Positions 17,011 through 25,750 of a stretch of DNA of 64,000 nt are shown piece after piece. Source of the DNA: Evansella alkalicola (GTDB lineage Bacteria; Bacillota; Bacilli; Bacillales; Salisediminibacteriaceae); the NCBI RefSeq assembly GCF_019042735.1, contig NZ_JAHQCR010000063.1:1-64000 (forward strand), written 5' to 3'. Made by a program: the position numbers and the translations under genes. A model generated the notes under the pieces. The model saw nothing but the letters and a program-made list of their open reading frames with translations. It ran no database searches and was not told the origin of the DNA. The stretch's first letter is position 1; every line of letters starts with the position of its first letter.

Positions 17011-17871
17011 TCAGTTGGAATTTTGCAATAAACTTTTTTTATAATCTTCAGGAGTGACTCCTGTAATCTTTTTAAAAACTCTGCTAAAATGAGCCGGGTG
17101 TTTAAAACCTACTTTATAACTTATATCCGTAACACTAGCGTGAGAAGACATGAGAAAATCTACTTTCGCTTGATTAACTCTCCTGTGGTATAAATAATTA
17201 AAAATAGTAAATCCCGTTGCTTCTTTAAACACTTTTGATAAATAAAATTTACTTATATGTAGTTCATTTTCAAGTCGATTTAAACTAATTTCTTCCATGT
17301 AATTTTTATCAATAAAAGAAATAACCTCCTGTACGTGGCCCATCTTTCCAATTGATACCTTATTATCCTTTTTATTATCTAAAGCCTTTTTAAAATAGGT
17401 GTATATAAGTGTCAGCATTTCTATGAAACCTGCTTGAACACGAAATGGCGACACGTCATTTTTAATTTTATTGTGTTCATTCATTTTTTTTAATAGGTTC
17501 TCAAACTCCTCTTTTTCATCTCCATGTAAATTAACACGGTACGATTGAAGAGTAGTAAAAGGGACTAATACAAATTCCATGCCCAGCGTACGAAGGACCT
17601 CTTTATAATACTTCGAATCAAAATGAATGCTTGTACGAACATAATCTTCATCTTCGAAAATTTTAGCACAATGTAACGTTAACCCGTGCATAATAATGAT
17701 ATCCCCGGGAGAAAGTGAGTAGATTTTATCTCCGATTAAGTATCTACATTTTCCTTTGTGAAAATAATAGATTTCGTACTCAATATGAGAATGAAATGAA
17801 ATTTCTGTTTTTGTTTTTACATTGTAGTTTAATTCAAACTGAACCTTTTCCCCTGTGATTGAAGTTGTCAT
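17011..17871 (-). CDS. AraC family transcriptional regulator with cupin sensor
   Basis: The 286-residue protein has an N-terminal AraC-type cupin (residues about 10-95: FHSHIEYEIYYFHKGKCRYL, then SPGDIIIMHG) that would bind a sugar ligand. A C-terminal pair of HTH motifs (ENELHISKFYLSKVFKEATG; DISYKVGFKHPAHFSRVFKK) ends in the family signature GVTPEDYKK. It is located just upstream of the three oxidoreductases and the orphan solute-binding protein, all on the same strand, so it is the likely local regulator. The start has a strong AAGGAGAGG site. Confidence 0.9.
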   Translation of the reverse strand: MTTSITGEKVQFELNYNVKTKTEISFHSHIEYEIYYFHKGKCRYLIGDKIYSLSPGDIIIMHGLTLHCAKIFEDEDYVRTSIHFDSKYYKEVLRTLGMEFVLVPFTTLQSYRVNLHGDEKEEFENLLKKMNEHNKIKNDVSPFRVQAGFIEMLTLIYTYFKKALDNKKDNKVSIGKMGHVQEVISFIDKNYMEEISLNRLENELHISKFYLSKVFKEATGFTIFNYLYHRRVNQAKVDFLMSSHASVTDISYKVGFKHPAHFSRVFKKITGVTPEDYKKSLLQNSN

Positions 17872-18152
17872 AAAACCTCTCCTTAGTAGACACTCGCTAA
17901 TTTGTTAGAGCTGATTTTATTAGAATGAAGAAAATTGTATTAATACAATTCATTTATTTAAAATCCCAATTTACTCTTCTCATCATCGTTTTTTCTATTA
18001 ATAAATTTAATCTAATTCTTATTCAATTTTATCAAAATTCAGTCTGTTAGCCCAACTTCTTTATCATAGCTCAAGCAATTTAAAGCAAAACTTCCAAGCT
18101 CTATGTTACTTATTCTTTTCCGCGTAAAAGTAAAGCCCCGGGGATCAAAAAA

Positions 18153-18177
18153 TCCCCCGAACCATTAGTCCGAGGGA
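18153..18177 (-). terminator. terminator of the RNA methyltransferase gene
   Basis: On the minus strand TCCCTCG and CGGGGGA pair (one G-U) and are followed by TTTTTTGA. Further GC-rich palindromic sequence (CCCCGGGG near 18137) follows. From 17872 to 18145 no gene is visible. Confidence 0.6.
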
Positions 18178-18232
18178 ACATAAAACACACTTCAATTTTC
18201 ATCCAAAAACCACTAAGCCTATTGCCACCAAG

Positions 18233-19702
18233 CTATTTCAACTCTATCAACGCAACTGTCTCAACTTGTGCAGTATGCGGAAACATATCAACTGGTTGTA
18301 GTGATTTCAACTTATAGCCAGCGCCAATTAATTCATGGACATTCTTTGCCAATGTTGAAGGGTTACAGGATACATACACTATACGCTCAGGTTTTACCCG
18401 AAGTAATGTCTCTATGAAGACGGAATCTAAACCTGTTCGCGGAGGGTCCACCACAACCACATCTGGATGCCACCCTTCTTTTTCCCACTTAGGGAGCAAA
18501 ACTTCCGCTTTACCAGTTACGTACTTCGCGTGCTCCACACCATGAACTTCTGCATTTTTCTTAGCATCTTCAATGGCTTCTTTAATAACGTCCATTCCCC
18601 TTAGCTCTGCAGCACCATCTGCAAGCCAGAGGCCAATCGTTCCAACACCACAATATGCATCAACAACTTTTTCAACGCCAGTGAGAGCTGCCGCCTCCTT
18701 CGCTGCATGATACAATTTCTGCGTCTGTACGGGGTTTAATTGAAAGAAAGCTCTTGGTGATAAATCAAACCGAAACTCACTCATTCTTTCTTCAATTTCA
18801 TCTTTTCCGTACAATGTTTTGGTTACATCCCCAAATATAAGTGATGTTTTTTGTGGATTTATATTCTGAACAATGGAAGTGACGTCTGGAAGCCTACGTT
18901 TAATTTCCTCTATGAGTAACTCTACTCTAGGAATCTCTTCTGTTGCAGTGACTAGAACAACTTGATATTCCCCTGTCTCAAAGCCGACACGAGTGACGAT
19001 CGTACGTAAAACCCCTTTTCTTTTCCGTTCATTATAGGTAGGGATTTTCATGTCCCCCGCTAATTGTTTAATAACATTTGTTACTTTATTTGTCTGGGGG
19101 TGCTGGACAATACAGTCTTCAAGGTCAATTAAACGATGGCTGTTAGGACTATACAACCCTGCAATGACCTTCCCCCCCTGTTGGCCCACCTGCATTTGAC
19201 TCTTATTCCTATAGTGCCATGGGTCTTCCATTCCTAACGTATCTTTAAAGTCTATTTTATCAAGATTTATTTTTGTATATCTCTCGAAAGCCTGCCGAAC
19301 AATATCCCTTTTCTCCCTTAACTGACCTTCGTAGGACAAATGTTGCAGCTGACAGCCGCCACATTCCTCATATATTGGACAAGGTGGCGCAATCCTGTCT
19401 GATGACTTCTTTCTCAGTTTCACAATCCGCCCTTCAGCAAACTTTCCTTTGACCTTTGTTACTTCACAGACAATTTCTTCACCTGGAAGTGCACCTGGTA
19501 CAAAAACAACTTGCCGTTTAAAAAAGCCGACCCCTTCACCATCAATCCCCATTCGCTTTATCGTTAATGGAAACTTTTGCCCTTCCTTCACAGTCACGCC
19601 TTCATGACGTTGAGAAGAACGACGATCACCAGATTCTTTAAAATTTCTACTCTGTTTTCCTTGTTTTTTATTACTTCGACTGACTCCCTTGTGTTCTGCC
19701 AC
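18233..19702 (-). CDS. rlmD: 23S rRNA (uracil-C5)-methyltransferase, RlmD/TrmA family
   Basis: This is a SAM-dependent m5U methyltransferase of rRNA. The order is a lysine/arginine-rich N-tail, a TRAM domain (residues about 38-98), a 4Fe-4S ligand set (Cys108, Cys114, Cys117 in CPIYEECGGC, fourth Cys in DLEDCIVQ), the SAM motif VVDAYCGVGTIGLWLA, VVDPPRTGL, and the catalytic cysteine loop YVSCNPSTLAKN. GTG 19702 is chosen because GAGGTG is six bases upstream. By neighbourhood (alkA-like gene and pdaA) it corresponds to B. subtilis yfjO rather than yefA, so the modified uridine is not certain. Confidence 0.88.
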   Translation of the reverse strand: MAEHKGVSRSNKKQGKQSRNFKESGDRRSSQRHEGVTVKEGQKFPLTIKRMGIDGEGVGFFKRQVVFVPGALPGEEIVCEVTKVKGKFAEGRIVKLRKKSSDRIAPPCPIYEECGGCQLQHLSYEGQLREKRDIVRQAFERYTKINLDKIDFKDTLGMEDPWHYRNKSQMQVGQQGGKVIAGLYSPNSHRLIDLEDCIVQHPQTNKVTNVIKQLAGDMKIPTYNERKRKGVLRTIVTRVGFETGEYQVVLVTATEEIPRVELLIEEIKRRLPDVTSIVQNINPQKTSLIFGDVTKTLYGKDEIEERMSEFRFDLSPRAFFQLNPVQTQKLYHAAKEAAALTGVEKVVDAYCGVGTIGLWLADGAAELRGMDVIKEAIEDAKKNAEVHGVEHAKYVTGKAEVLLPKWEKEGWHPDVVVVDPPRTGLDSVFIETLLRVKPERIVYVSCNPSTLAKNVHELIGAGYKLKSLQPVDMFPHTAQVETVALIELK

Positions 19703-19802
19703 AATTTCCACCTCATATTTCGATTATCATCTCTCTAGATATTAGATGATTTTCGCCCTGTGTTCAAATTCCTAACTATCCTCACTAAAATATAAGGCAA
19801 AC

Positions 19803-20672
19803 TTAGTCCACTTCTATACTTTCCCAAATATATAAGGAGGCATATGTACGATAAGGTTTCCAAGCTTCTGCCCATTCAAGCATATCCTCGTGTGAAGGTT
19901 TTTTGTCTAGCTTATAATACTTTTTCAACCCATTTTGAATGCCAATATCTTGTACTGGAAAAAGATCAAGCCTCCCAAGACCAAACATGAGGAAACACTC
20001 CACCGTCCATCGCCCCACTCCTCGGATAGGAAGTAGTTGTTCCATCACCTCATCGTTCGAAGCTTCGCGCATTTTTTCCAAGTCTAGTAGACCCTCAGAT
20101 ATCAATTTAGATGTGTCAATGACATACTCAGCCTTTCTTTGGCTGAACTGAAGTTCTCTTAAATCATCTACCATTAGCTTACTAACTTTATCTGGACTTG
20201 GGTAAAACCACACGCCATTTTTTTCCGCACCAAAGGCTTTAATAAACCTCTCCGTTAGACGATAAGCAAAAGTCATATTCAACTGTTGATGAATAATTGT
20301 TTTCATTAAACAACCATACATGCTGAAATCACATATAAAAGGAGTTCCACGAAACGGCTGTATGAGTGAGCTTAACTCTGTTTTATCTAAATGCTCATAA
20401 ATTTTTTGCAATGGAATATCCCAATGGAAAATTTCCGTAAGACGTTTCATTACAATGGCTTCATCTATGCTATCTCCTCCAGTTATACGAAACTTTGGGT
20501 TTTCAACAGTACCAAGTTGCGATACCTCCACAACTTCATTCTTCCCCTCCACTTGTATCGGAACCTTCAGCATCTGCTCCTCCATATTCATCACAATAAT
20601 AGGGTCGATTGCAAGCCTTTTTAGTCCTTGGAAAAAATTATAAGGTCCTTCTAACAAAAGCTCTTTATCCAT
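19803..20672 (-). CDS. DNA-3-methyladenine glycosylase II (AlkA/YfjP-like)
   Basis: This is a base-excision repair glycosylase for alkylated purines. The 289 residues carry a helix-hairpin-helix GPD fold: hairpin LLPIRGVGRWTVECF (residues about 213-227) and catalytic Asp242 in FPVQDIG. The N-terminal alpha/beta domain fits the AlkA group. ATG 20672 is preferred from the AAAGGCGG site. It lies between the RNA methyltransferase gene and (after a divergent GAF gene) pdaA, matching the order yfjO-yfjP-yfjS of B. subtilis. Confidence 0.88.
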   Translation of the reverse strand: MDKELLLEGPYNFFQGLKRLAIDPIIVMNMEEQMLKVPIQVEGKNEVVEVSQLGTVENPKFRITGGDSIDEAIVMKRLTEIFHWDIPLQKIYEHLDKTELSSLIQPFRGTPFICDFSMYGCLMKTIIHQQLNMTFAYRLTERFIKAFGAEKNGVWFYPSPDKVSKLMVDDLRELQFSQRKAEYVIDTSKLISEGLLDLEKMREASNDEVMEQLLPIRGVGRWTVECFLMFGLGRLDLFPVQDIGIQNGLKKYYKLDKKPSHEDMLEWAEAWKPYRTYASLYIWESIEVD

Positions 20673-20797
20673 ACGTACACCGCCTTTCTTGACATACATT
20701 CTATCAGATTTCACCTACTTCCTTAAGTTGGCAGCCCAAAATTCCCTAAACTTTTGATAGAATAGATTTGCGAAACTGTTTAAAGGGAGAGATTATA

Positions 20798-21163
20798 TTG
20801 TCTATACCAACAGATGTAGCTTCATTGCAAATTATGGCTGAAGTATACAAGAAGAAAAATCTTCAAGATATCCTTGATAAGACGGTGCATAGTTTAGTAG
20901 ATCAAGTGCCGTACATTGATTGGGCAGGAATTTATTTTTACGAAAACAATTCTGAAGTTCGACTTATGGCAGCATCTGATAAGGAAAATGATCTTCAGTG
21001 GGAAACAAACAGCGAATTAAAGTTTCCTATTAAAACTTCTGATGATGAAAGTTTAGGAATGTTAATCGTTCGTACTCGCGAAGCAATTGCATTTGATGTT
21101 ACGGATGTTAGTACATTAGAAACAATTGCAAGTGCCATTGGGGAAACGAGCTTTGCTAATTAA
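20798..21163 (+). CDS. GAF domain protein
   Basis: The protein is a free-standing GAF domain of 121 residues (IDWAGIYFYENNSEVRLMAA; SLGMLIVRTREAIAF; LETIASAIGETS). The fold can bind small ligands. It resembles free methionine-R-sulfoxide reductases in size, but there is no cysteine at all, so that activity is ruled out. The start is TTG 20798, with AAAGGGAGA ideally spaced; an ATG 30 bases earlier has no site. A bidirectional terminator follows. Confidence 0.8.
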   Translation: MSIPTDVASLQIMAEVYKKKNLQDILDKTVHSLVDQVPYIDWAGIYFYENNSEVRLMAASDKENDLQWETNSELKFPIKTSDDESLGMLIVRTREAIAFDVTDVSTLETIASAIGETSFAN

Positions 21164-21169
21164 AAAACT

Positions 21170-21213
21170 AAAGGAGACTCCTACATTTTACTTAATGTTA
21201 GGGTCTCCTTTTG
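21170..21213. terminator. bidirectional terminator between the GAF gene and pdaA
   Basis: AAAGGAGAC and GTCTCCTTTT pair around a long loop that itself contains TCCTA/TTAGGG. There are T-runs on both strands (TTTTGT on plus, TTTAGTTTTTTAA on minus), serving two convergent genes. Confidence 0.75.
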
Positions 21214-21255
21214 TAAATATAGAGTACATGTTTTTAAATGGTTGTCTAGCTCCAT

Positions 21256-22074
21256 TTAGTCATCTGTAGGAAAATCCCGAGGTAGACCTTTTTCAAATAC
21301 AAGATCATCTAAACTCTTGAACTTATACCCCTGTTCCCTCAAGTCATCAATCACTTTAGGCAAGGCTTCAGCATTATCACTCGAAACGGAATGAAGTAGC
21401 AAAATTGCCCCTGGGTGCACACGCCTCATAATGGAATCATACGCATATTTCCACCCACGCTGCTCTTGAGTAACCCAGTCTTTATAAGCAAAAGACCAAA
21501 AGACATTAATATATCCTAACTCTAAAGTCCGCGCCAAACTTCTTTCACTAAAGGTCCCTCTAGGCGGTCTTAAATAACGCATACTGTCCCGATCATTTCC
21601 AGTGACCTCTTCATATAAATCACGTAAGCTTTCCAATTCCCTCTCTATCCGTTCATCTGAAACTTCTGGTAAGCTAGGGTGATGATAAGAGTGATTTCCA
21701 ACAATATGCCCCTCTTCTTCCATTCTCATGATAAGATCACGCTGTTTATCAAGGTAATGTCCAGTTACAAAAAAAGCAGCTGGTACATCCTTCTCTTTTA
21801 AGACGTCCAACACTTTTTCTGTATATCCATTTTCGTAACCATTATCGAATGTTAAGTAAATTTCTTTTTTTGTTGTATCTCCAATATAGAAGCCACCATA
21901 TTTATCTAGAAGCTCCTCATAAATCGGTTCTGTAGTTGCAGGCTCATTATTTTTTGATGGCTTAAAGTTCCAATTATATATTTGATTACTCTCTGTCGCC
22001 CACACTGAATTAGCACTTATAGTTACTAATAACAGCAATACTAGCCCAATTTTTAAACAGATCCCCTTTTTCAT
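21256..22074 (-). CDS. pdaA: delta-lactam-biosynthetic de-N-acetylase PdaA
   Basis: This is a peptidoglycan N-acetylmuramic acid deacetylase needed for the muramic-delta-lactam of spore cortex. The product has a signal peptide (GLVLLLLVTISANSVWA) and a NodB polysaccharide deacetylase domain: TFDNGYENGYT (motif 1, with the Asn typical of PdaA), HSYHHP (motif 2), RPPRGTFS (motif 3), SFAYKDW and LLHSVSSD. Length of 272 residues is usual. ATG 22074 follows AAGGTG. Sporulation role is from family knowledge. Confidence 0.9.
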   Translation of the reverse strand: MKKGICLKIGLVLLLLVTISANSVWATESNQIYNWNFKPSKNNEPATTEPIYEELLDKYGGFYIGDTTKKEIYLTFDNGYENGYTEKVLDVLKEKDVPAAFFVTGHYLDKQRDLIMRMEEEGHIVGNHSYHHPSLPEVSDERIERELESLRDLYEEVTGNDRDSMRYLRPPRGTFSERSLARTLELGYINVFWSFAYKDWVTQEQRGWKYAYDSIMRRVHPGAILLLHSVSSDNAEALPKVIDDLREQGYKFKSLDDLVFEKGLPRDFPTDD

Positions 22075-22260
22075 CTCGCTCACCTTCACTTTAATTTGTG
22101 GTTAAGAGTCATATTACTTTGTTAGTGTTCTAAATAAATTTATTTTCATACCCATTTTTTATATTCATCCCGCAACATGTTTTCCTTTAGATTTCTACAA
22201 ACATGCATAATCAATGGCGTTTTTTACCATAGTAATACTAAATAAATTCTACAGGAAAGT

Positions 22261-22770
22261 GTGGTACTACTCATGACTAGACGCAGCTGGATTATATTCG
22301 TAATTCTTGGGGCTATCGTTGTTCTTTCACATGTTCAAGCAGATGAGGTAAAAGGTAAAGAGATACAGTTGTCACCTACATCGACAAATGAAGTTATTCA
22401 AACATTCGGACGAACAGAAGATGGTTATGCACCACTAGACCAGGATCCTTTCTCTTTAGAAAATGAGTCACACCAAAATGAAATATTATCAGATGTATTC
22501 CTAACAATGCTATCACCTACTTTTTCCTCAGCTTTACAAGAATACTATAAGGAACCAGTGCAATTCGATTTATACAATACTGATATTATTGAACTGGCAA
22601 GATTTCAGCACAAAGGCGAAAATGAGAAAAGTAAGCATTATGATTTTCATGTAATGATTCGTTTAAAACCTTATTCTGAGACTAATGAACCTTTAGGTAT
22701 TTCAACCTTAACGTTAAATATTAAACCGTCTGAAATTATAGTAGTAGATTTAGTACATGAAGATATTTAA
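22261..22770 (+). CDS. secreted DUF3888 protein
   Basis: This is an exported protein of unknown function. The signal peptide (RRSWIIFVILGAIVVLSHVQA) is followed by a DUF3888 domain, recognised by LSDVFLTMLSP and YYKEPVQFDLYNTDII, ending in ISTLTLNIKPSE. GTG 22261 sits four bases after AGGA; ATG 22273 is an equally plausible start with poorer spacing. It lies 32 bases before another small exported protein gene, so the two may be co-transcribed. Confidence 0.7.
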   Translation: MVLLMTRRSWIIFVILGAIVVLSHVQADEVKGKEIQLSPTSTNEVIQTFGRTEDGYAPLDQDPFSLENESHQNEILSDVFLTMLSPTFSSALQEYYKEPVQFDLYNTDIIELARFQHKGENEKSKHYDFHVMIRLKPYSETNEPLGISTLTLNIKPSEIIVVDLVHEDI

Positions 22771-22802
22771 ACTGAAACCTCAACAGGAAAGAAGGATTTA
22801 CT

Positions 22803-23288
22803 ATGAAACAAGCCGTTACTGTTACTAAAACATTATTCATTTTGGTCACCCTAATTGGACTTCTCCCCCTTTTAGGCCTCTCAAAAAGTGAAAAGGTAGA
22901 TTTGGTTTTAACAGAAGTACATACAACAATCATTGAGGCTGAGCACATCCTTAGATACGATATTACAATTACAAATCAAGGGGATTCAAGACTTGAAAGT
23001 GAGTTTGACTACCCTGGACACCACCCCCTTGGTTTTCAAATAACAGTTAGACCTAATGAAGCCCTTGAAAAGCTAATGGTCATGGAAGAAAACACAACAT
23101 ACAAAAAAATGAGATCAATGGGTGGAGGAGCATCTGGCATTTTTGAACCTCACCAAGATGCAAAATTTAATATTGAGTATCAAATTAATGAGGAGGCTGA
23201 CTTTCAGGAAGTGGAGAAAAATGCATATGATGCTGTGCTGCTACTCATTGACGGGGTAGAGGTCATTCAGGAATTCCCATTAAATTAA
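22803..23288 (+). CDS. exported hypothetical protein
   Basis: This is an unrecognised protein of 161 residues. There is an N-terminal hydrophobic signal or anchor (TKTLFILVTLIGLLPLLGL). The rest looks like a single beta-sandwich: alternating strands such as ILRYDITITNQGDSRLESEF and AKFNIEYQINEE. This is reminiscent of BsuPI-like or other extracellular beta-sandwich domains, without a firm match. AGAAGG precedes the ATG. It follows the DUF3888 gene closely, suggesting an operon. Confidence 0.6.
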   Translation: MKQAVTVTKTLFILVTLIGLLPLLGLSKSEKVDLVLTEVHTTIIEAEHILRYDITITNQGDSRLESEFDYPGHHPLGFQITVRPNEALEKLMVMEENTTYKKMRSMGGGASGIFEPHQDAKFNIEYQINEEADFQEVEKNAYDAVLLLIDGVEVIQEFPLN

Positions 23289-23391
23289 TTGTAAATTCTG
23301 AAGTCAAAAACTTTGACTCCCTTACTCCATTCACTTATGATTGTTGGTAAATGGTGTATATAGCAACTAAAGCTTTCTGGGGGGATATTAT

Positions 23392-23817
23392 TTGAAATTG
23401 TCCTTAGAGGATTACATAAGCATCCAAATTCATCAGACCGATTTACAACTTACAAGTTATATAAAGTCTAAGCTAGAAACTTTTAATTTGGCTCCTGAAC
23501 AAAACCTTATTATGATGCTTCTTTGGGAAAAAGATGGCCTTTCTCAGTATCAAATTGCCGAGAAGCTAAGGAAAGATAAAACAAATATTGCACGTATGGC
23601 ATCTAATCTCGAAAAAAAAGGTTTTATTAATCGGAACAGCTGCGATATTGATCGACGCTCAGTAAAATTATTCTTAACTGAAAAAGGCAGGGAGTTAGGA
23701 GAGTCCATTATTCCGATTTCGGAGAGGTTTAATGAACAGGTTTGTAAGGGTATTACAAAGGATGAACTGCAAATCCTCGAGAGCATATTAAAAAAAATGA
23801 GGAAGAATGTGGAGTAA
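23392..23817 (+). CDS. MarR family transcriptional regulator
   Basis: The 141-residue winged-helix regulator has DNA-recognition segment QYQIAEKLRKDKTNIARMAS followed by the wing (NRNSCDIDRRSVKLFLTEKG). The translation start is TTG 23392, preceded by a G-rich GGGGGGAT site. It stands 102 bases upstream of a small flavoprotein gene on the same strand and probably regulates it. One cysteine in the wing (NSCDID) could make it redox-sensitive, but this is speculation. Confidence 0.88.
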   Translation: MKLSLEDYISIQIHQTDLQLTSYIKSKLETFNLAPEQNLIMMLLWEKDGLSQYQIAEKLRKDKTNIARMASNLEKKGFINRNSCDIDRRSVKLFLTEKGRELGESIIPISERFNEQVCKGITKDELQILESILKKMRKNVE

Positions 23818-23919
23818 GAAGGAAACCTCATACTCCTTTACCCAATTGTTGCTATACCAACAAAATAGGAAGAAGGGGACTTCCCCTGTATATAAATATT
23901 CAATGGGAGGCTATTAATC

Positions 23920-24483
23920 ATGTATGATATTCTAATTATTGGTGCAGGACCTGCAGGAGCAAGCGCCGCAATTTTTTCAGCAAAAGCAGGCAAGAAAACA
24001 CTTCTTATCGACAACGAAAAAAGTTTAACAGCTAAAGCATGGGTGGAAAACCATTATGGAGCACCTGGAATCTCTGGTCCAGACCTTTTACAAACTGGTA
24101 AAGATCAAGCCACAAAACTAGGTGCAGAGTTAAAAGAAGCAACTGTCACTGACATTGTCAAAGATGGTAGTGAATTCACAGTGAAAACTGAGGGTGAAGA
24201 ATATAAAGCAAAGCATGTCCTCATCGCTACAGGCGTTGCTACTGATTTAGCAGAAAAAGCTGGTGTCGATACAGTCCCAGCAACAGAGCCTAGAATCAAA
24301 ACTGTTATTGATGTACAAGAAGACGGTAAAACAAATGTTGATGGAATTTGGGCTGCTGGAACAATTGCAGGTGTAAGTGTTCATACAATCATTACAGCTG
24401 GACATGGTGCATCTGTTGCAATCAACATTATCAGTGAGATAAATGGTGAAAGATACGTTGATCATGACATTTTAAAAGCGTAA
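23920..24483 (+). CDS. minimal thioredoxin-reductase-like FAD protein
   Basis: The 187-residue flavoprotein contains only the FAD-binding half of the TrxR/pyridine nucleotide-disulfide family: the Rossmann motif ILIIGAGPAGASAA at the N-terminus, KHVLIATGVAT in the middle and the second FAD motif VDGIWAAGTIAG near the C-terminus. The NAD(P)H domain and the CxxC redox centre of thioredoxin reductases (about 310 residues) are absent, and there is no cysteine. The reading frame is intact with clean start and terminator, so this is a compact family member, not a broken gene. The reaction is unknown. MarR-linked. Confidence 0.8.
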   Translation: MYDILIIGAGPAGASAAIFSAKAGKKTLLIDNEKSLTAKAWVENHYGAPGISGPDLLQTGKDQATKLGAELKEATVTDIVKDGSEFTVKTEGEEYKAKHVLIATGVATDLAEKAGVDTVPATEPRIKTVIDVQEDGKTNVDGIWAAGTIAGVSVHTIITAGHGASVAINIISEINGERYVDHDILKA

Positions 24484-24491
24484 TAGTTGGA

Positions 24492-24516
24492 AAGGTCTCC
24501 TCGGAGGCCTTTTTTT
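24492..24516 (+). terminator. terminator of the small flavoprotein gene
   Basis: AGGTCTCC-TC-GGAGGCCT followed by TTTTTT forms a GC-rich hairpin directly after the stop codon. Confidence 0.85.
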
Positions 24517-24656
24517 GACACCTGACGTATTAGCATTATCCCGTTCGCGGGTGCTATACTTATAATATCTGATTCACAAATTGTTTTTTTAAAAGTAGCT
24601 AATTAATGAGTAGAAAGGGCAAGCGATATATTGGAATATTGCTTTGACATAGAAAA

Positions 24657-25310
24657 ATGGATAATATCATCAATCCCTTAATGTTATCTTTAAGAATCTC
24701 AGTAATTGCGACCACTATTGCATTTTTAATTGGGATATTTTGCGCTTGGTGGTTCGCTTATAAAAAATCAAAATTAACAAGCTTTTTATCGATAGTAATC
24801 ACTATCCCTTTAGTTATTCCTCCGACTGTACTTGGCTATTATCTTCTCCTTCTTTTAGGGCGCGGGAGTTTCATTGGGCAATGGACAGAAGCACTTACAG
24901 GGCAAACTATTGTTTTCACATGGAGGGCTGCTGTCGTCGCTGCTGTCATCGCCGCTCTCCCCCTTTTAGTAAGGCCTATCCAAGCATCTTTTGAGTCCAT
25001 TGATGTTGATGTTATACATGCGGCGGAGATAGATGGTGCAAGTAAATTTCGGGTATTGCTTCATATCATCACCCCCCTTGCCTACAAAGGAATTCTTGCC
25101 GGTCTAGTATTAGGGTTTGCAAGGGCGATGGGAGAATTCGGTGCCACGCTAATGGTGGCAGGCAATATTCCTGGAAAAACTCAGACACTTTCTATCGCAA
25201 TTTACGATGCAGTCCAAGCAAATAGGATGATGGATGCACATATTATGGTACTCATCTTAACCGTTACAACAATCTTATTTTTGTTACTTATTCATCGGTG
25301 GTTTAAGTGA
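24657..25310 (+). CDS. modB: ModB-type molybdate ABC transporter permease (orphan)
   Basis: This is an inner-membrane permease of molybdate import. The 217 residues show five or six hydrophobic helices, the ModB opening (SLRISVIATTIAFLIGIFCA), the ABC-ATPase contact loop with EAA-type motif (AAEIDGASKFRVLLHIITPL), and ARAMGEFGATLMVAGNIPGK, a hallmark of the ModB/CysT group. No modA or modC is adjacent. The ATG has no visible ribosome binding site, which may mean an upstream partner was lost. Expression is doubtful. Confidence 0.85.
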   Translation: MDNIINPLMLSLRISVIATTIAFLIGIFCAWWFAYKKSKLTSFLSIVITIPLVIPPTVLGYYLLLLLGRGSFIGQWTEALTGQTIVFTWRAAVVAAVIAALPLLVRPIQASFESIDVDVIHAAEIDGASKFRVLLHIITPLAYKGILAGLVLGFARAMGEFGATLMVAGNIPGKTQTLSIAIYDAVQANRMMDAHIMVLILTVTTILFLLLIHRWFK

Positions 25311-25359
25311 GGGAAAGGATCATTGTAGTTAGAGATCTTTTGACTTAAATTGAAAAAAA

Positions 25360-25384
25360 GACCTAGAATGAATAATTCTAGGCC
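25360..25384. terminator. bidirectional terminator between modB and the cold-shock gene
   Basis: AGACCTAGAAT and ATTCTAGGCCT pair around a short loop. An A-run precedes and a T-run follows (TTTTTTTGG), so it serves both converging genes. Confidence 0.8.
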
Positions 25385-25424
25385 TGTTTTTTTGGTATAT
25401 TGGTTTACCAAATTGGTTGATTAT

Positions 25425-25625
25425 TTATGCTTTTTGTACATTTACTGCTTGAGGTCCACGTTGTCCTTCTTCGATGTCGAAAGTAACTTCTTGACCTTCA
25501 TCTAACGATTTAAATCCTTCACCTTGAATTGCAGAGAAGTGTACAAATACATCGTCCCCACCTTCACGCTCGATGAATCCGAAGCCTTTCTCACTGTTAA
25601 ACCATTTTACTTTTCCGTTTTCCAT
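25425..25625 (-). CDS. cold-shock protein (CspB/C/D family)
   Basis: This is an RNA chaperone and antiterminator of 66 residues. Both RNA-binding motifs are intact: KGFGFIE (RNP1) and VFVHFSAI (RNP2). The sequence starts MENGKVKWFNSEKGFGFIER and ends GPQAVNVQKA, mixing features of B. subtilis CspB, CspC and CspD, so no letter is assigned. ATG 25625 has a strong AGGAGG site. A TATAAT -10 box on the minus strand at 25689-25694 would give a leader of about 60 nt. Confidence 0.93.
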   Translation of the reverse strand: MENGKVKWFNSEKGFGFIEREGGDDVFVHFSAIQGEGFKSLDEGQEVTFDIEEGQRGPQAVNVQKA

Positions 25626-25750
25626 TAAAAATTTCCTCCTAAATCTGTTACAGAACATTTTTTTTGCAAATTTATCTTTGCCTGCTTATTATAACCAATG
25701 CATATCTCAAATAAACATTGGAAATTATTTTTTAAAGTCTATGTTACTGT

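Noticed and set aside
20798..21163. Free methionine-R-sulfoxide reductase
   Set aside because: The GAF domain has no cysteines, which the enzyme requires.
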